A stretch of DNA of 60,000 nucleotides from Membranipora membranacea (lineage: Eukaryota > Bryozoa > Gymnolaemata > Cheilostomatida > Membraniporidae), in contig OU612066.1 in assembly GCA_914767715.1 (NCBI GenBank), positions 14,019,001 through 14,079,000 on the forward strand, written 5' to 3'. This document shows, one piece after another, positions 12,901-25,033 of this stretch. The notes below the pieces were generated by a model that did not search any database, was not told the DNA's origin, and saw only the letters and a list, made by a program, of their open reading frames with translations. How positions within the stretch are numbered: position 1 is the stretch's first letter; each line of letters opens with the position of its first letter. The position numbers and the translations under genes are program-made.

Positions 12901-13309
12901 TGGAATCCTCGGATTAACAGGGGGGTCACAACGCTGACTTAAAAATCCAAAAATTATACCAAGGGAGGGTATCATGCTTTTTTTTCGGCCAGATCAAAAA
13001 ATACATTTGCTTCTAACTAACCTCATAAGGAGGAGCAACTCCTGCTTATCTCGAATCTGCAGACCGTTTGGCTCTGCGGCTTTTCCTTCTCCGTCAGCGT
13101 CTGTTTTAATTAGGGCCACTTTTGCTATAAAAAAAACATGCCAAACGGCAGCATCGAAAAATTAAATCTCTGTTGGATTCTTATCAAACTCCGACCAGTT
13201 CAAGCTCTTATTGCCCTCATTCAACACGCCGAATATTGGAATCCTCGGATTAACAGGGGGGCCACAACGCTCACTTGAAACTCCAAAAATTATACCAAGG
13301 GAGGGTATC
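9957..13309 (+). repeat. Ten-monomer HOR block, copy 1 (3,353 bp)
   Basis: Monomers 9957, 10293, 10628, 10963, 11299, 11634, 11969, 12304, 12639 and 12974 form an ordered set repeated at 21011 and 30725. Diagnostic order: ATACATTTGC with TTTTCCTTC; ATAAATTTGC with CTCAAATC; GTTATAATT; CAGACAG with AAACAGG; AGATCT with GTGTGATTC; AGATCT; CAGACAG with GCACTTATT; AGATCT with CTCAAAACTGC; GCTTGTTTTT with GCGGGTTTTCG; ATACATTTGC. Confidence 0.85.
11634..11912 (+). other. Recurrent 92-codon open frame, probably not a gene
   Basis: Most monomers contain an ATG-initiated frame of 92 codons (279 of 335 bp). The ATG is preceded by GGGAGG at bacterial ribosome-binding-site spacing, and the predicted peptide is basic and rich in S, R and K with no domain I recognise. 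Against coding: 335 is not a multiple of 3, so frames do not connect between monomers. The start is ATT at 4261, 6606, 15320 and 18667 and ATA at 34412, 36423, 40103 and others. An extra A truncates it to 63 codons in amplified monomers such as 8615, 9957, 12974 and 24027. Variants are often amino-acid changing. In left-half monomers TAA is AAA, extending the frame to about 121 codons (for example 7275-7640). I regard it as an open frame spread by homogenisation. Confidence 0.75.
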
Positions 13310-14315
13310 ATGCTTTTTTTTCGGCCAGATCAAAAAATAAATTTGCTTCTAACTAACCTCATAAGGAGGAGCAACTCCTGCTCATCTCGAATCTGCGGAC
13401 CGTTTGGCTTTGCCGCTTTTCGTTCTCCGTCAGCGTCCGTTTTAATTAGGGCCACTTTTGTAATAAAAAAACATGCCAAACGGCAGCATCGAAAAATTAA
13501 ATCTCTGTTGGATTCTTATCAAACTCCGACCAGTTCAAGCTCTTATTGCCCTCATTCAACACGCCGAATATTGGAATCCTCGGATTAACAGGGGGGTCAC
13601 AACGCTGACTTAAAAATCAAAAAATTATACCAAGGGAGGGTATCATGCTTTTTTTTCGGCCAGATCAAAAAATAGATTTGCTTCTAACTAACCCCATAAG
13701 GAGGAGCAACTCCTGCTCATCTCGAATCTGCAGACCGTTTGGCTCTGCGGCTTTTCGTTCTCCGTCAGCGTCCGTTTTAATTAGGGCCTCTTTTGCTATA
13801 AAAAAACATGCCAAACGCCAGCATCGAAAAATTAAATCTCTGTTGGATTCTTATCAAACTCCGACCAGTTCAAGCTCTTATTGCCCTCATTCAACACGCA
13901 GAATATTGGAATCCTCGGATTAACAGGGGGGTCACAACGCTGACTTGAAAATCCAAAAATTATACCAAGGGAGGGTATCATGCTTTTATTTCGGCCAGAT
14001 CAAAAAATAGATTTGCTTCTAACTAACCTCATAAGGAGGAGCAACTCCTGCTCATCTCGAATCTGCAGACCGTTTGGCTCTGCGGCTTTTTTTTATTCCG
14101 TCAGCGTTCGTTTTAATTAGGGCCACTTTTGCTATAAAAAAACATGCCAAACGGCAGCATCAAAAAATTAAATCTCTGTTGGATTCTTATCAAACTCCGA
14201 CCAGTTCAAGCTCTTATTGCCCTCATTCAACACGCAGAATATTGGAATCCTCGGATTAACAGGGGGGTCACAACGCTGACTTGAAAATCCAAAAATTATA
14301 CCAAGGGAGGGTATC
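13310..14315 (+). repeat. Three transitional monomers
   Basis: The monomers at 13310 and 13645 link the ten-monomer block to the TTTTATTTCGG monomer at 13980. The monomer at 13310 has TCTGCGGACCG, which destroys the usual PstI site, and TTTGTAATAAA. The monomer at 13645 has AACCCCATAAGG and GGGCCTCTTTTGC, the latter otherwise characteristic of the right end of the window. Confidence 0.7.
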
Positions 14316-15515
14316 ATGCTTTTTTTTCGGCCAGATCAAAAAATAGATTTGCTTCTAACTAACCTCATAAGGAGGAGCAACTCCTGCTAATCTCGAATCT
14401 GCAGACCGTTTATCTCTGCGGCTTTTCGTTCTCCGTCAGCGTCCGTTTTAATTAGGGTTACTTTTGCTGTAAAAAAACATGCCAAACGGCAGCATCGAAA
14501 AATTAAATCTCTGTTGGATTCTTATCAAAGTCCGACCAGTTCAAGCTCTTATAGCCCTCATTCAACACGCCGAATATTGGAATCCCCGGATTAACAGGGG
14601 GGTCACAACGCTGACTTGAAAATCCAAAAATTATACCAAGGGTGAGTATCATGCGTTTTTTTCGGTCAGATCATAAAATTGATTTGCTTCTAACTAACCT
14701 CATAAGGAGGAGCAACTCCTGCTCATCTCGAATCTGCAGACCGTTTGGCTCTGCGGCTTTTTGTTCTCCGTCAGCGTCCGTTTTAATTAGGGCCACTTTT
14801 GCTATAAAAAAACATCCAAACGGCAGCATCGAAAAATTAAATCTCTGTTGGATTCTTATCAAACTCCGACCAGTTCAAGCTCTTATCGCCCTCATTCAAC
14901 ACGCCGAATATTGGAATCCTCGGATTAACAGGGGGGTCACAACGCTGACTTGAAAATCCAAAAATTATACCAAGGGAGGGTATCATGTTTTTTTTTCGGC
15001 CAGATCAAAAAATAGATTTGCTTCTAACTAACCTCATAAGGAGGAGCAACTCCTGCTCATCTCGATTCTGCAGACCGTTTGGCTCTGCGGCTTTTTGTTC
15101 TCCGTCAGCGTCCGTTTTAATTAGGGCCACTTTTGCTATAAAAAAACATGCCAAACGGTAGCATCGAAAAATTAAATCTCTGTTGGATTCTTATCAAACT
15201 CCGACCAGTTCAAGCTCTTATTGCCCTCATTCAACACGCCGAATATTGGAATCCTCGGATTAACAGGGGGGTCACAACGCTGACTTGAAAATCCAAAAAT
15301 TATACCAAGGGAGGGTATCATTCTTTTTTTTCGGCCAGATCAAAAAATAGATTTGCTTCTAACTAACCTCATAAGGAGGAGCAACTCCTGCTAATCTCGA
15401 ATCTGCAGACCGTTTATCTCTGCGGCTTTTCGTTCTCCGTCAGCGTCCGTTTTAATTAGGGTTACTTTTGCTGTAAAAAAACATGCCAAACGGCAGCATC
15501 GAAAAATTAAATCTC
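13980..15515 (+). repeat. Second copy of the 5266-6800 block
   Basis: It has the same ordered variants as 5266-6800. From 14316 onward it is also the left part of a 3,347-bp tandem duplication, so these types appear a third time in 17663-18870. Confidence 0.8.
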
Positions 15516-17662
15516 TGTTGGATTCTTATCAAAGTCCGACCAGTTCAAGCTCTTATAGCCCTCATTCAACACGCCGAATATTGGAATCCCCGGATTAACA
15601 GGGGGGTCACAACGCTGACTTGAAAATCCAAAAATTATACCAAGGGAGGGTATCATGCTTTTTTTTCGGCCAGATCAAAAAATAGATTTGCTTCTAACTA
15701 ACCTAATAAGGAGGAGCAACTCCTGCTCATCTCGAATCTGCAGACCGTTTGGCTCTGCGGCTTTTCGTTCTCCGTCAGCGTCCGTTTTAATTAGGGCCAC
15801 TTTTGCTATAAAAAAACATGCCAAACGGCAGCATCGAGAAATTAAATCTCTGTTGGATTCTTATCAAACTCCGACCAGTTCAAGCTCTTATTGCCCTCAT
15901 TCAACACGCCGAATATTGGAATCCTCGGACTAACAGGGGGTCACAACGCTGACTTGAATATCCAAAAATTATACCAAGGGAGGGTATCATGCTTTTTTTT
16001 CGGCCATATTAAAAAATAGATTTGCTTCTAACTAACCACATAAGGAGGAGCAACTCCTGGTCATCTCGAATCTGCAGACCGTTTGGCTCTGCGGCATTTC
16101 GTTCTCCGTCAGCGTCCGTTTTAATTAGGGCCACTTTTGCTATAAAAAACATGCCAAACAGCAGCATCGAAAAATTAAATCTCTGTTGGATTCTTATCAA
16201 ACTTCGACCAGTTTAAGCTCTTATTGCCCTCATTCAACACGCCGAATAGTGGAATCCTCGGATAAACAGGGGGGTCACAACGCTGACTTGAAAATCCAAA
16301 AATTATACCAAGGGAGGGTATCATGCTTTTTTTTCGGCCAGATCAAAAAATTGATCTACTTCTAACTAACCTCATAAGGAGGAGCAACTCCTGCTCATCT
16401 CGAATCTGCAGACCGTTTGGCTCTGCGGCAATTCGTTCTCCGTCAGCGTCCGTTTTAATTAGGGCCACTTTTGCTATAAAAAAACATGCCAAACGGCAGC
16501 ATCAAAAAATTAAATCTTTGTTGGATTCTTATCAAACTCCTACCAGTTCAAGCTCTTATTGCCCTCATTCAACACGCCGAATATTGGAATCCTCGGATTA
16601 ACAGGGGGGTCACAGCGCTGACTTGAAAATCCAAAAATGATACCAAGGGAGGGTATCATGCTTTTTTTTCGGCCAGATCAAAAAATAGATTTGCTTCTAA
16701 CTAACCTCATAAGGAGGAGCAACTCCTGCTCATCTCGAATCTGCAGACAGTTTGGCTCTGCGGCTTTTCGTTCTCCGTCAGCGTCCGTTTTAATTAGGGC
16801 CACTTTTGCTATAAATAAACATGCCAAACGGCAGCATCGAAAAATTAAATCTCTGTTGGATTCTTATCAAACTTCGACCAGTTCAAGCTCTTATTGCCCT
16901 CATTCAACACGCCGAATATTGGAATCCTCGGATAAACAGGGGGGTCACAACGCTGACTTGAAAATCCAAAAATAATACCAAGGGAGGGTATCATGCTTTT
17001 TTTTCGGCCAGATCAAAAAATAGATCTACTTCTAACTAACCTCATAAGGAGGAGCAACTCCTGCTCCTCTCAAAACTGCAGACCGTTTGGCTCTGCGGCT
17101 TTTCGTTCTCCGTCAGCGTCCGTTTTAATTAGGGCCACTTTTGCTATAAAAAAACATGCCAAACGGCAGCATCGAAAAATTAAATCTCTGTTGGATTCTT
17201 ATCAAACTCCGACCAGTCCAAGCTCTTATTGCCCTCATTCAACACGCCGAATATTGGAATCCTCGGATTAACAAGGGGGTCACAACGCTGACTTGAAAAT
17301 CCAAAAATTACACCAAGGGAGGGTATCATGCTTTTTTTTCGGCCAGATCAAAAAATATATTTGCTTCTAACTAACCTCATAAGGAGGAGCAACTCCTGCT
17401 CATCTCGAATCTGCAGACCGTTTGGCTCTGCGGCTTTTCGTTCTCCGTCAGCGTCCGTTTTAATTAGGGCCACTTTTGCTATAAAAAAACATGCCAAACG
17501 GCAGCATCGAAAAATTAAATCTCTGTTGGATTCTTATCAAACTCCGACCAGTTCAAGCTCTTATTGCCCTCATTCAACACGCAGAATATTTGAATCCTCG
17601 GATTAACAGGGGAGTCACAACGCTGACTTGAAAATCCAAAAATTATACCAAGGGAGGGTATC
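14316..17662 (+). repeat. Ten-monomer tandem duplication, unit 1 (3,347 bp)
   Basis: Ten monomers (14316, 14651, 14985, 15320, 15655, 15989, 16323, 16658, 16993, 17328) are followed directly by a nearly identical second unit. Shared rare variants include the ACATCCAAACGG deletion, the ATT anchor, AACCTAATAAGG, CCATATTAAA, ATAGTGGAATCC, GCGGCAATTCG and TTACACC. The two differences I noticed are TTTATCTC here against TTTGGCTC in unit 2, and G6 here against G7 near 20285. Confidence 0.9.
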
Positions 17663-20600
17663 ATGCTTTTTTTTCGGCCAGATCAAAAAATAGATTTGCT
17701 TCTAACTAACCTCATAAGGAGGAGCAACTCCTGCTAATCTCGAATCTGCAGACCGTTTGGCTCTGCGGCTTTTCGTTCTCCGTCAGCGTCCGTTTTAATT
17801 AGGGTTACTTTTGCTGTAAAAAAACATGCCAAACGGCAGCATCGAAAAATTAAATCTCTGTTGGATTCTTATCAAAGTCCGACCAGTTCAAGCTCTTATA
17901 GCCCTCATTCAACACGCCGAATATTGGAATCCCCGGATTAACAGGGGGGTCACAACGCTGACTTGAAAATCCAAAAATTATACCAAGGGTGAGTATCATG
18001 CGTTTTTTTCGGTCAGATCATAAAATTGATTTGCTTCTAACTAACCTCATAAGGAGGAGCAACTCCTGCTCATCTCGAATCTGCAGACCGTTTGGCTCTG
18101 CGGCTTTTTGTTCTCCGTCAGCGTCCGTTTTAATTAGGGCCACTTTTGCTATAAAAAAACATCCAAACGGCAGCATCGAAAAATTAAATCTCTGTTGGAT
18201 TCTTATCAAACTCCGACCAGTTCAAGCTCTTATCGCCCTCATTCAACACGCCGAATATTGGAATCCTCGGATTAACAGGGGGGTCACAACGCTGACTTGA
18301 AAATCCAAAAATTATACCAAGGGAGGGTATCATGTTTTTTTTTCGGCCAGATCAAAAAATAGATTTGCTTCTAACTAACCTCATAAGGAGGAGCAACTCC
18401 TGCTCATCTCGATTCTGCAGACCGTTTGGCTCTGCGGCTTTTTGTTCTCCGTCAGCGTCCGTTTTAATTAGGGCCACTTTTGCTATAAAAAAACATGCCA
18501 AACGGTAGCATCGAAAAATTAAATCTCTGTTGGATTCTTATCAAACTCCGACCAGTTCAAGCTCTTATTGCCCTCATTCAACACGCCGAATATTGGAATC
18601 CTCGGATTAACAGGGGGGTCACAACGCTGACTTGAAAATCCAAAAATTATACCAAGGGAGGGTATCATTCTTTTTTTTCGGCCAGATCAAAAAATAGATT
18701 TGCTTCTAACTAACCTCATAAGGAGGAGCAACTCCTGCTAATCTCGAATCTGCAGACCGTTTATCTCTGCGGCTTTTCGTTCTCCGTCAGCGTCCGTTTT
18801 AATTAGGGTTACTTTTGCTGTAAAAAAACATGCCAAACGGCAGCATCGAAAAATTAAATCTCTGTTGGATTCTTATCAAAGTCCGACCAGTTCAAGCTCT
18901 TATAGCCCTCATTCAACACGCCGAATATTGGAATCCCCGGATTAACAGGGGGGTCACAACGCTGACTTGAAAATCCAAAAATTATACCAAGGGAGGGTAT
19001 CATGCTTTTTTTTCGGCCAGATCAAAAAATAGATTTGCTTCTAACTAACCTAATAAGGAGGAGCAACTCCTGCTCATCTCGAATCTGCAGACCGTTTGGC
19101 TCTGCGGCTTTTCGTTCTCCGTCAGCGTCCGTTTTAATTAGGGCCACTTTTGCTATAAAAAAACATGCCAAACGGCAGCATCGAGAAATTAAATCTCTGT
19201 TGGATTCTTATCAAACTCCGACCAGTTCAAGCTCTTATTGCCCTCATTCAACACGCCGAATATTGGAATCCTCGGACTAACAGGGGGTCACAACGCTGAC
19301 TTGAATATCCAAAAATTATACCAAGGGAGGGTATCATGCTTTTTTTTCGGCCATATTAAAAAATAGATTTGCTTCTAACTAACCACATAAGGAGGAGCAA
19401 CTCCTGGTCATCTCGAATCTGCAGACCGTTTGGCTCTGCGGCATTTCGTTCTCCGTCAGCGTCCGTTTTAATTAGGGCCACTTTTGCTATAAAAAACATG
19501 CCAAACAGCAGCATCGAAAAATTAAATCTCTGTTGGATTCTTATCAAACTTCGACCAGTTTAAGCTCTTATTGCCCTCATTCAACACGCCGAATAGTGGA
19601 ATCCTCGGATAAACAGGGGGGTCACAACGCTGACTTGAAAATCCAAAAATTATACCAAGGGAGGGTATCATGCTTTTTTTTCGGCCAGATCAAAAAATTG
19701 ATCTACTTCTAACTAACCTCATAAGGAGGAGCAACTCCTGCTCATCTCGAATCTGCAGACCGTTTGGCTCTGCGGCAATTCGTTCTCCGTCAGCGTCCGT
19801 TTTAATTAGGGCCACTTTTGCTATAAAAAAACATGCCAAACGGCAGCATCAAAAAATTAAATCTTTGTTGGATTCTTATCAAACTCCTACCAGTTCAAGC
19901 TCTTATTGCCCTCATTCAACACGCCGAATATTGGAATCCTCGGATTAACAGGGGGGTCACAGCGCTGACTTGAAAATCCAAAAATGATACCAAGGGAGGG
20001 TATCATGCTTTTTTTTCGGCCAGATCAAAAAATAGATTTGCTTCTAACTAACCTCATAAGGAGGAGCAACTCCTGCTCATCTCGAATCTGCAGACAGTTT
20101 GGCTCTGCGGCTTTTCGTTCTCCGTCAGCGTCCGTTTTAATTAGGGCCACTTTTGCTATAAATAAACATGCCAAACGGCAGCATCGAAAAATTAAATCTC
20201 TGTTGGATTCTTATCAAACTTCGACCAGTTCAAGCTCTTATTGCCCTCATTCAACACGCCGAATATTGGAATCCTCGGATAAACAGGGGGGGTCACAACG
20301 CTGACTTGAAAATCCAAAAATAATACCAAGGGAGGGTATCATGCTTTTTTTTCGGCCAGATCAAAAAATAGATCTACTTCTAACTAACCTCATAAGGAGG
20401 AGCAACTCCTGCTCCTCTCAAAACTGCAGACCGTTTGGCTCTGCGGCTTTTCGTTCTCCGTCAGCGTCCGTTTTAATTAGGGCCACTTTTGCTATAAAAA
20501 AACATGCCAAACGGCAGCATCGAAAAATTAAATCTCTGTTGGATTCTTATCAAACTCCGACCAGTCCAAGCTCTTATTGCCCTCATTCAACACGCCGAAT

Positions 20601-21010
20601 ATTGGAATCCTCGGATTAACAAGGGGGTCACAACGCTGACTTGAAAATCCAAAAATTACACCAAGGGAGGGTATCATGCTTTTTTTTCGGCCAGATCAAA
20701 AAATATATTTGCTTCTAACTAACCTCATAAGGAGGAGCAACTCCTGCTCATCTCGAATCTGCAGACCGTTTGGCTCTGCGGCTTTTCGTTCTCCGTCAGC
20801 GTCCGTTTTAATTAGGGCCACTTTTGCTATAAAAAAACATGCCAAACGGCAGCATCGAAAAATTAAATCTCTGTTGGATTCTTATCAAACTCCGACCAGT
20901 TCAAGCTCTTATTGCCCTCATTCAACACGCAGAATATTTGAATCCTCGGATTAACAGGGGAGTCACAACGCTGACTTGAAAATCCAAAAATTATACCAAG
21001 GGAGGGTATC
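17663..21010 (+). repeat. Ten-monomer tandem duplication, unit 2 (3,348 bp)
   Basis: This unit abuts unit 1 and copies it monomer for monomer at an offset of 3,347 then 3,348 bp. The break is in register at a monomer boundary or within homologous sequence, as expected from unequal crossover. Its right end flows into the ATACATTTGC monomer at 21011, which starts another copy of the block found at 9957. Confidence 0.9.
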
Positions 21011-24000
21011 ATGCTTTTTTTTCGGCCAGATCAAAAAATACATTTGCTTCTAACTAACCTCATAAGGAGGAGCAACTCCTGCTTATCTCGAATCTGCAGA
21101 CCGTTTGGCTCTGCGGCTTTTCCTTCTCCGTCAGCGTCTATTTTAATTAGGGCCACTTTTGCTATAAAAAAAACATGCCAAACGGCAGCATCGAAAAATT
21201 AAATCTCTGTTGGATTCTTATCAAACTCCGACCAGTTCAAGCTCTTATTGCCCTCATTCAACACGCCGAATATTGGAATCCTCGGATTAACAGGGGGGCC
21301 ACAACGCTCACTTGAAACTCCAAAAATTATACCAAGGGAGGGTATCATGCTTTTTTTTCGGCCAGATCAAAAAATAAATTTGCTTCTAACTAACCTCATA
21401 AGGAGGAGCAACTCCTGCTCATCTCAAATCTGCAGACCGTTTGGCTCTGCGGCTTTTCGTTCTCCGTCAGCGTCCGTTTTAATTAGGGCCACCTTTGCTA
21501 TAAAAAAACATGCCAAACGGCAGCATCGAAAAATTAAATCTCTGTTGGATTCTTATCAAACTCCGACCAGTTCAAGCTCTTATTGCCCTCATTCAACACG
21601 CCGAATATTGGAATCCTCGGATTAACAGGGGGGTCACAACGCTGACTTGAAAATCCAAAAATTATACCAAGGGAGGGCATCATGCTTTTTTTTCGGCCAG
21701 ATCAAAAAATAGATTTGCTTCTAACTAACCTCATAAGGAGGAGCAACTCCTGCTCATCTCGAATCTGCAGACCGTTTGGCTCTGCGGCTTTTCGTTCTCC
21801 GTCAGCGTCCGTTATAATTAGGGCCACTTTTGCTATATAAAAACATGCCAAACGGCAGCATCGAAAAATTAAATCTTTGTTGGATTCTTATCAAACTCCT
21901 ACCAGTTCATGCTCTTATTGCCCTCATTCAACACGCCGAATATTGGAATCCTCGGATTAACAGGGGGGTCACAGCGCTGACTTGAAAATCCAAAAATTAT
22001 ACCAAGGGAGGGTATCATGCTTTTTTTTCGGCCAGATCAAAAAATAGATTTGCTTCTAACTAACCTCATAAGGAGGAGCAACTCCTGCTCATCTCGAATC
22101 TGCAGACAGTTTGGCTCTGCGGCTTCTCGTTCTCCGTCAGCGTCCGTTTTAATTAGGGTCACTTTTGCTATAAAAAAACATGCCAAACGGCAGCATCGAA
22201 AAATTAAATCTCTGTTGGATTCTTATCAAACTTCGACCAGTTCAAGCTCTTATTGCCCTCATTCAACATGCCGAATATTGGAATCCTCGGATAAACAGGG
22301 GGGTCACAACGCTGACTTCAAAATCCAAAAATTATACCAAGGGAGGGTATCATGCTTTTTTTTCGGCCAGATCAAAAAATAGATCTACTTCTAACTAACC
22401 TCATAAGGAGGAGCAACTCCTGCTCCTCTCAAAACTACAGACCGTTTGGCTCTGCGGCTTTTCGTTCTCTGTCAGCGTCCGTTTTAATTAGGGCCACTTT
22501 TGCTATAAAAAAACATGCCAAACGGCAGCATCGAAAAATTAAATCTCTGTGTGATTCTTATCAAACTCCGACCAGTCCAAGCTCTTATTGCCCTCATTCA
22601 ACACGCCGAATATTGGAATCCTCGGATTAACAAGGGGGTCACAACGCTGACTTGAAAATCCAAAAATTATACCAAGGGAGGGTATCATGCTTTTTTTTCG
22701 GCCAGATCAAAAAATAGATCTACTTCTAACTAACCTCATAAGGAGGAGCAACTCCTGCTCATCTCGAATCTGCAGACCGTTTGGCTCTGCGGCTTTTCGT
22801 TCTCCGTCAGCGTCCGTTTTAATTAGGGCCACTTTTGCTATAAAAAAACATGCCAAACGGCAGCATCGAAAAATTAAATCTCTGTTGGATTCTTATCAAA
22901 CTCCGACCAGTTCAAGCTCTTATTGCCCTCATTCAACACGCCGAATATTGGAATCCTCGGATTAACAGGGGGGTCACAACGCTGACTTGAAAATCCAAAA
23001 ATTATACCAAGGGAGGGTATCATGCTTTTTTTTCGGCCAGATCAAAAAATAGATTTGCTTCTAACTAACCTCATAAGGAGGAGCAACTCCTGCTCATCTC
23101 GAATCTGCAGACAGTTTGGCTCTGCGGCTTTTCGTTCTCCGTCAGCGTCCGTTTTAATTAGGGCCACTTTTGCTATAAAAAAACATGCCAAACGGCAGCA
23201 TCGAAAAATTAAATCTCTGTTGGATTCTTATCAAACTTCGACCAGTTCAAGCACTTATTGCCCTCATTCAACACGCCGAATATTGGAATCCTCGGATAAA
23301 CAGGGGGGTCACAACGCTGACTTCAAAATCCAAAAATTATACCAAGGGAGGGTATCATGCTTTTTTTTCGGCCAGATCAAAAAATAGATCTACTTCTAAC
23401 TAACCTCATAAGGAGGAGCAACTCCTGCTCCTCTCAAAACTGCAGACCGTTTGGCTCTGCGGCTTTTCGTTCTCCGTCAGCGTCCGTTTTAATTAGGGCC
23501 ACTTTTGCTATAAAAAAACATGCCAAACGGCAGCATCGAAAAATTAAATCTCTGTTGGATTCTTATCAAACTCCGACCAGTCCAAGCTCTTATTGCCCTC
23601 ATTCAACACGCCGAATATTGGAATCCTCGGATTAACAAGGGGGTCACAACGCTGACTTGAAAATCCAAAAATTATACCAAGGGAGGGTATCATGCTTGTT
23701 TTTCGGCCAGATCAAAAAATAGATCTACTTCTAACTAACCTCATAAGGAGGAGCAACTCCTGCTCCTCTCGAATCTGCAGACCGTTTGGCTCTGCGGGTT
23801 TTCGTTCTCCGTCAGCGTCCGTTTTAATTAGGGCCACTTTTGCTATAAAAAAACATGCCAAACGGCAGCATCGAAAAATTAAATCTCTGTTGGATTCTTA
23901 TCAAACTCCGACCAGTTCAAGCTCTTATTGCCCTCATTCAACACGCAGAATATTGGAATCCTCGGATTAACAGGGGGGTCACAACGCTGACTTGAAAATC

Positions 24001-24362
24001 CAAAAATTATACCAAGGGAGGGTATCATGCTTTTTTTTCGGCCAGATCAAAAAATACATTTGCTTCTAACTAACCTCATAAGGAGGAGCAACTCCTGCTT
24101 ATCTCGAATCTGCAGACCGTTTGGCTCTGCGGCTTTTCCTTCTCCGTCAGCGTCTGTTTTAATTAGGGCCACTTTTGCTATAAAAAAAACATGCCAAACG
24201 GCAGCATCGAAAAATTAAATCTCTGTTGGATTCTTATCAAACTCCGACCAGTTCAAGCTCTTATTGCCCTCATTCAACACGCAGAATATTGGAATCCTCG
24301 GATTAACAGGGGGGTCACAACGCTGACTTGAAAATCCAAAAATTATACCAAGGGAGGGTATC
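19899..24362 (+). repeat. Second copy of the 8845-13309 block
   Basis: It matches 8845-13309 at an offset of 11,054/11,053 bp and overlaps the right part of the 3,347-bp tandem unit. Private changes include GGCCACCTTTGCTAT near 21488, GCTATATAAAAAC near 21833 and CAACATGCCG near 22265. Confidence 0.85.
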
Positions 24363-24698
24363 ATGCTTTTTTTTCGGCCAGATCAAAAAATACATTTGCT
24401 TCTAACTAACCTCATAAGGAGGAGCAACTCCTGCTTATCTCGAATCTGCAGACCGTTTGGCTCTGCGGCTTTTCCTTCTCCGTCAGCGTCTGTTTTAATT
24501 AGGGCCACTTTTGCTATAAAAAAAACATGCCAAACGGCAGCATCGAAAAATTAAATCTCTGTTGGATTCTTATCAAACTCCGACCAGTTCAAGCTCTTAT
24601 TGCCCTCATTCAACACGCCGAATATTGGAATCCTCGGATTAACAGGGGGGCCACAACGCTCACTTGAAACTCCAAAAATTATACCAAGGGAGGGTATC
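24363..24698 (+). repeat. Single-monomer local duplication (336 bp)
   Basis: This monomer repeats its left neighbour 24027-24362 (both ATACATTTGC, GCTTATCTCG, TTTTCCTTC, GTCTGTTTT and A8). The other two copies of the block (12974 and 33741) have only one such monomer. It restores the GGGGCCACAACGCTCAC end that leads to the next monomer type, while 24027 ends with GCAGAATATTGG and GGTCAC. Confidence 0.85.
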
Positions 24699-25033
24699 AT
24701 GCTTTTTTTTCGGCCAGATCAAAAAATAAATTTGCTTCTAACTAACCTCATAAGGAGGAGCAACTCCTGCTCATCTCGAATCTGCAGACCGTTTGGCTCT
24801 GCGGCTTTTCGTTCTCCGTCAGCGTCCGTTTTAATTAGGGCCACTTTTGCTATAAAAAAACATGCCAAACGGCAGCATCGAAAAATTAAATCTCTGTTGG
24901 ATTCTTATCAAACTCCGACCAGTTCAAGCTCTTATTGCCCTCATTCAACACGCCGAATATTGGAATCCTCGGATTAACAGGGGGGTCACAACGCTGACTT
25001 GAAAATCCAAAAATTATACCAAGGGAGGGTATC

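Larger units (their letters stand above)
8845..13309 (+). repeat. Long block shared with 19899-24362 (11,054-bp offset)
   Basis: Thirteen consecutive monomer types match 19899-24362 at a nearly constant offset of 11,054 then 11,053 bp (33 monomers). The match includes the G7 run near 9232/20286, TTACACC near 9602, AGAATATTTGAATCC, GTCTATTTT, GGGCATC, GTTATAATT, TCTGTGTGATTC and ATGCTTGTTTTTCGG. The last ten monomers (9957-13309) occur a third time at 30725. Confidence 0.85.

Noticed and set aside
14316-21010. Transposable element or LTR pair because of the long direct repeats
   Set aside because: Both copies consist only of satellite monomers. There are no terminal motifs, target-site duplications or coding domains.
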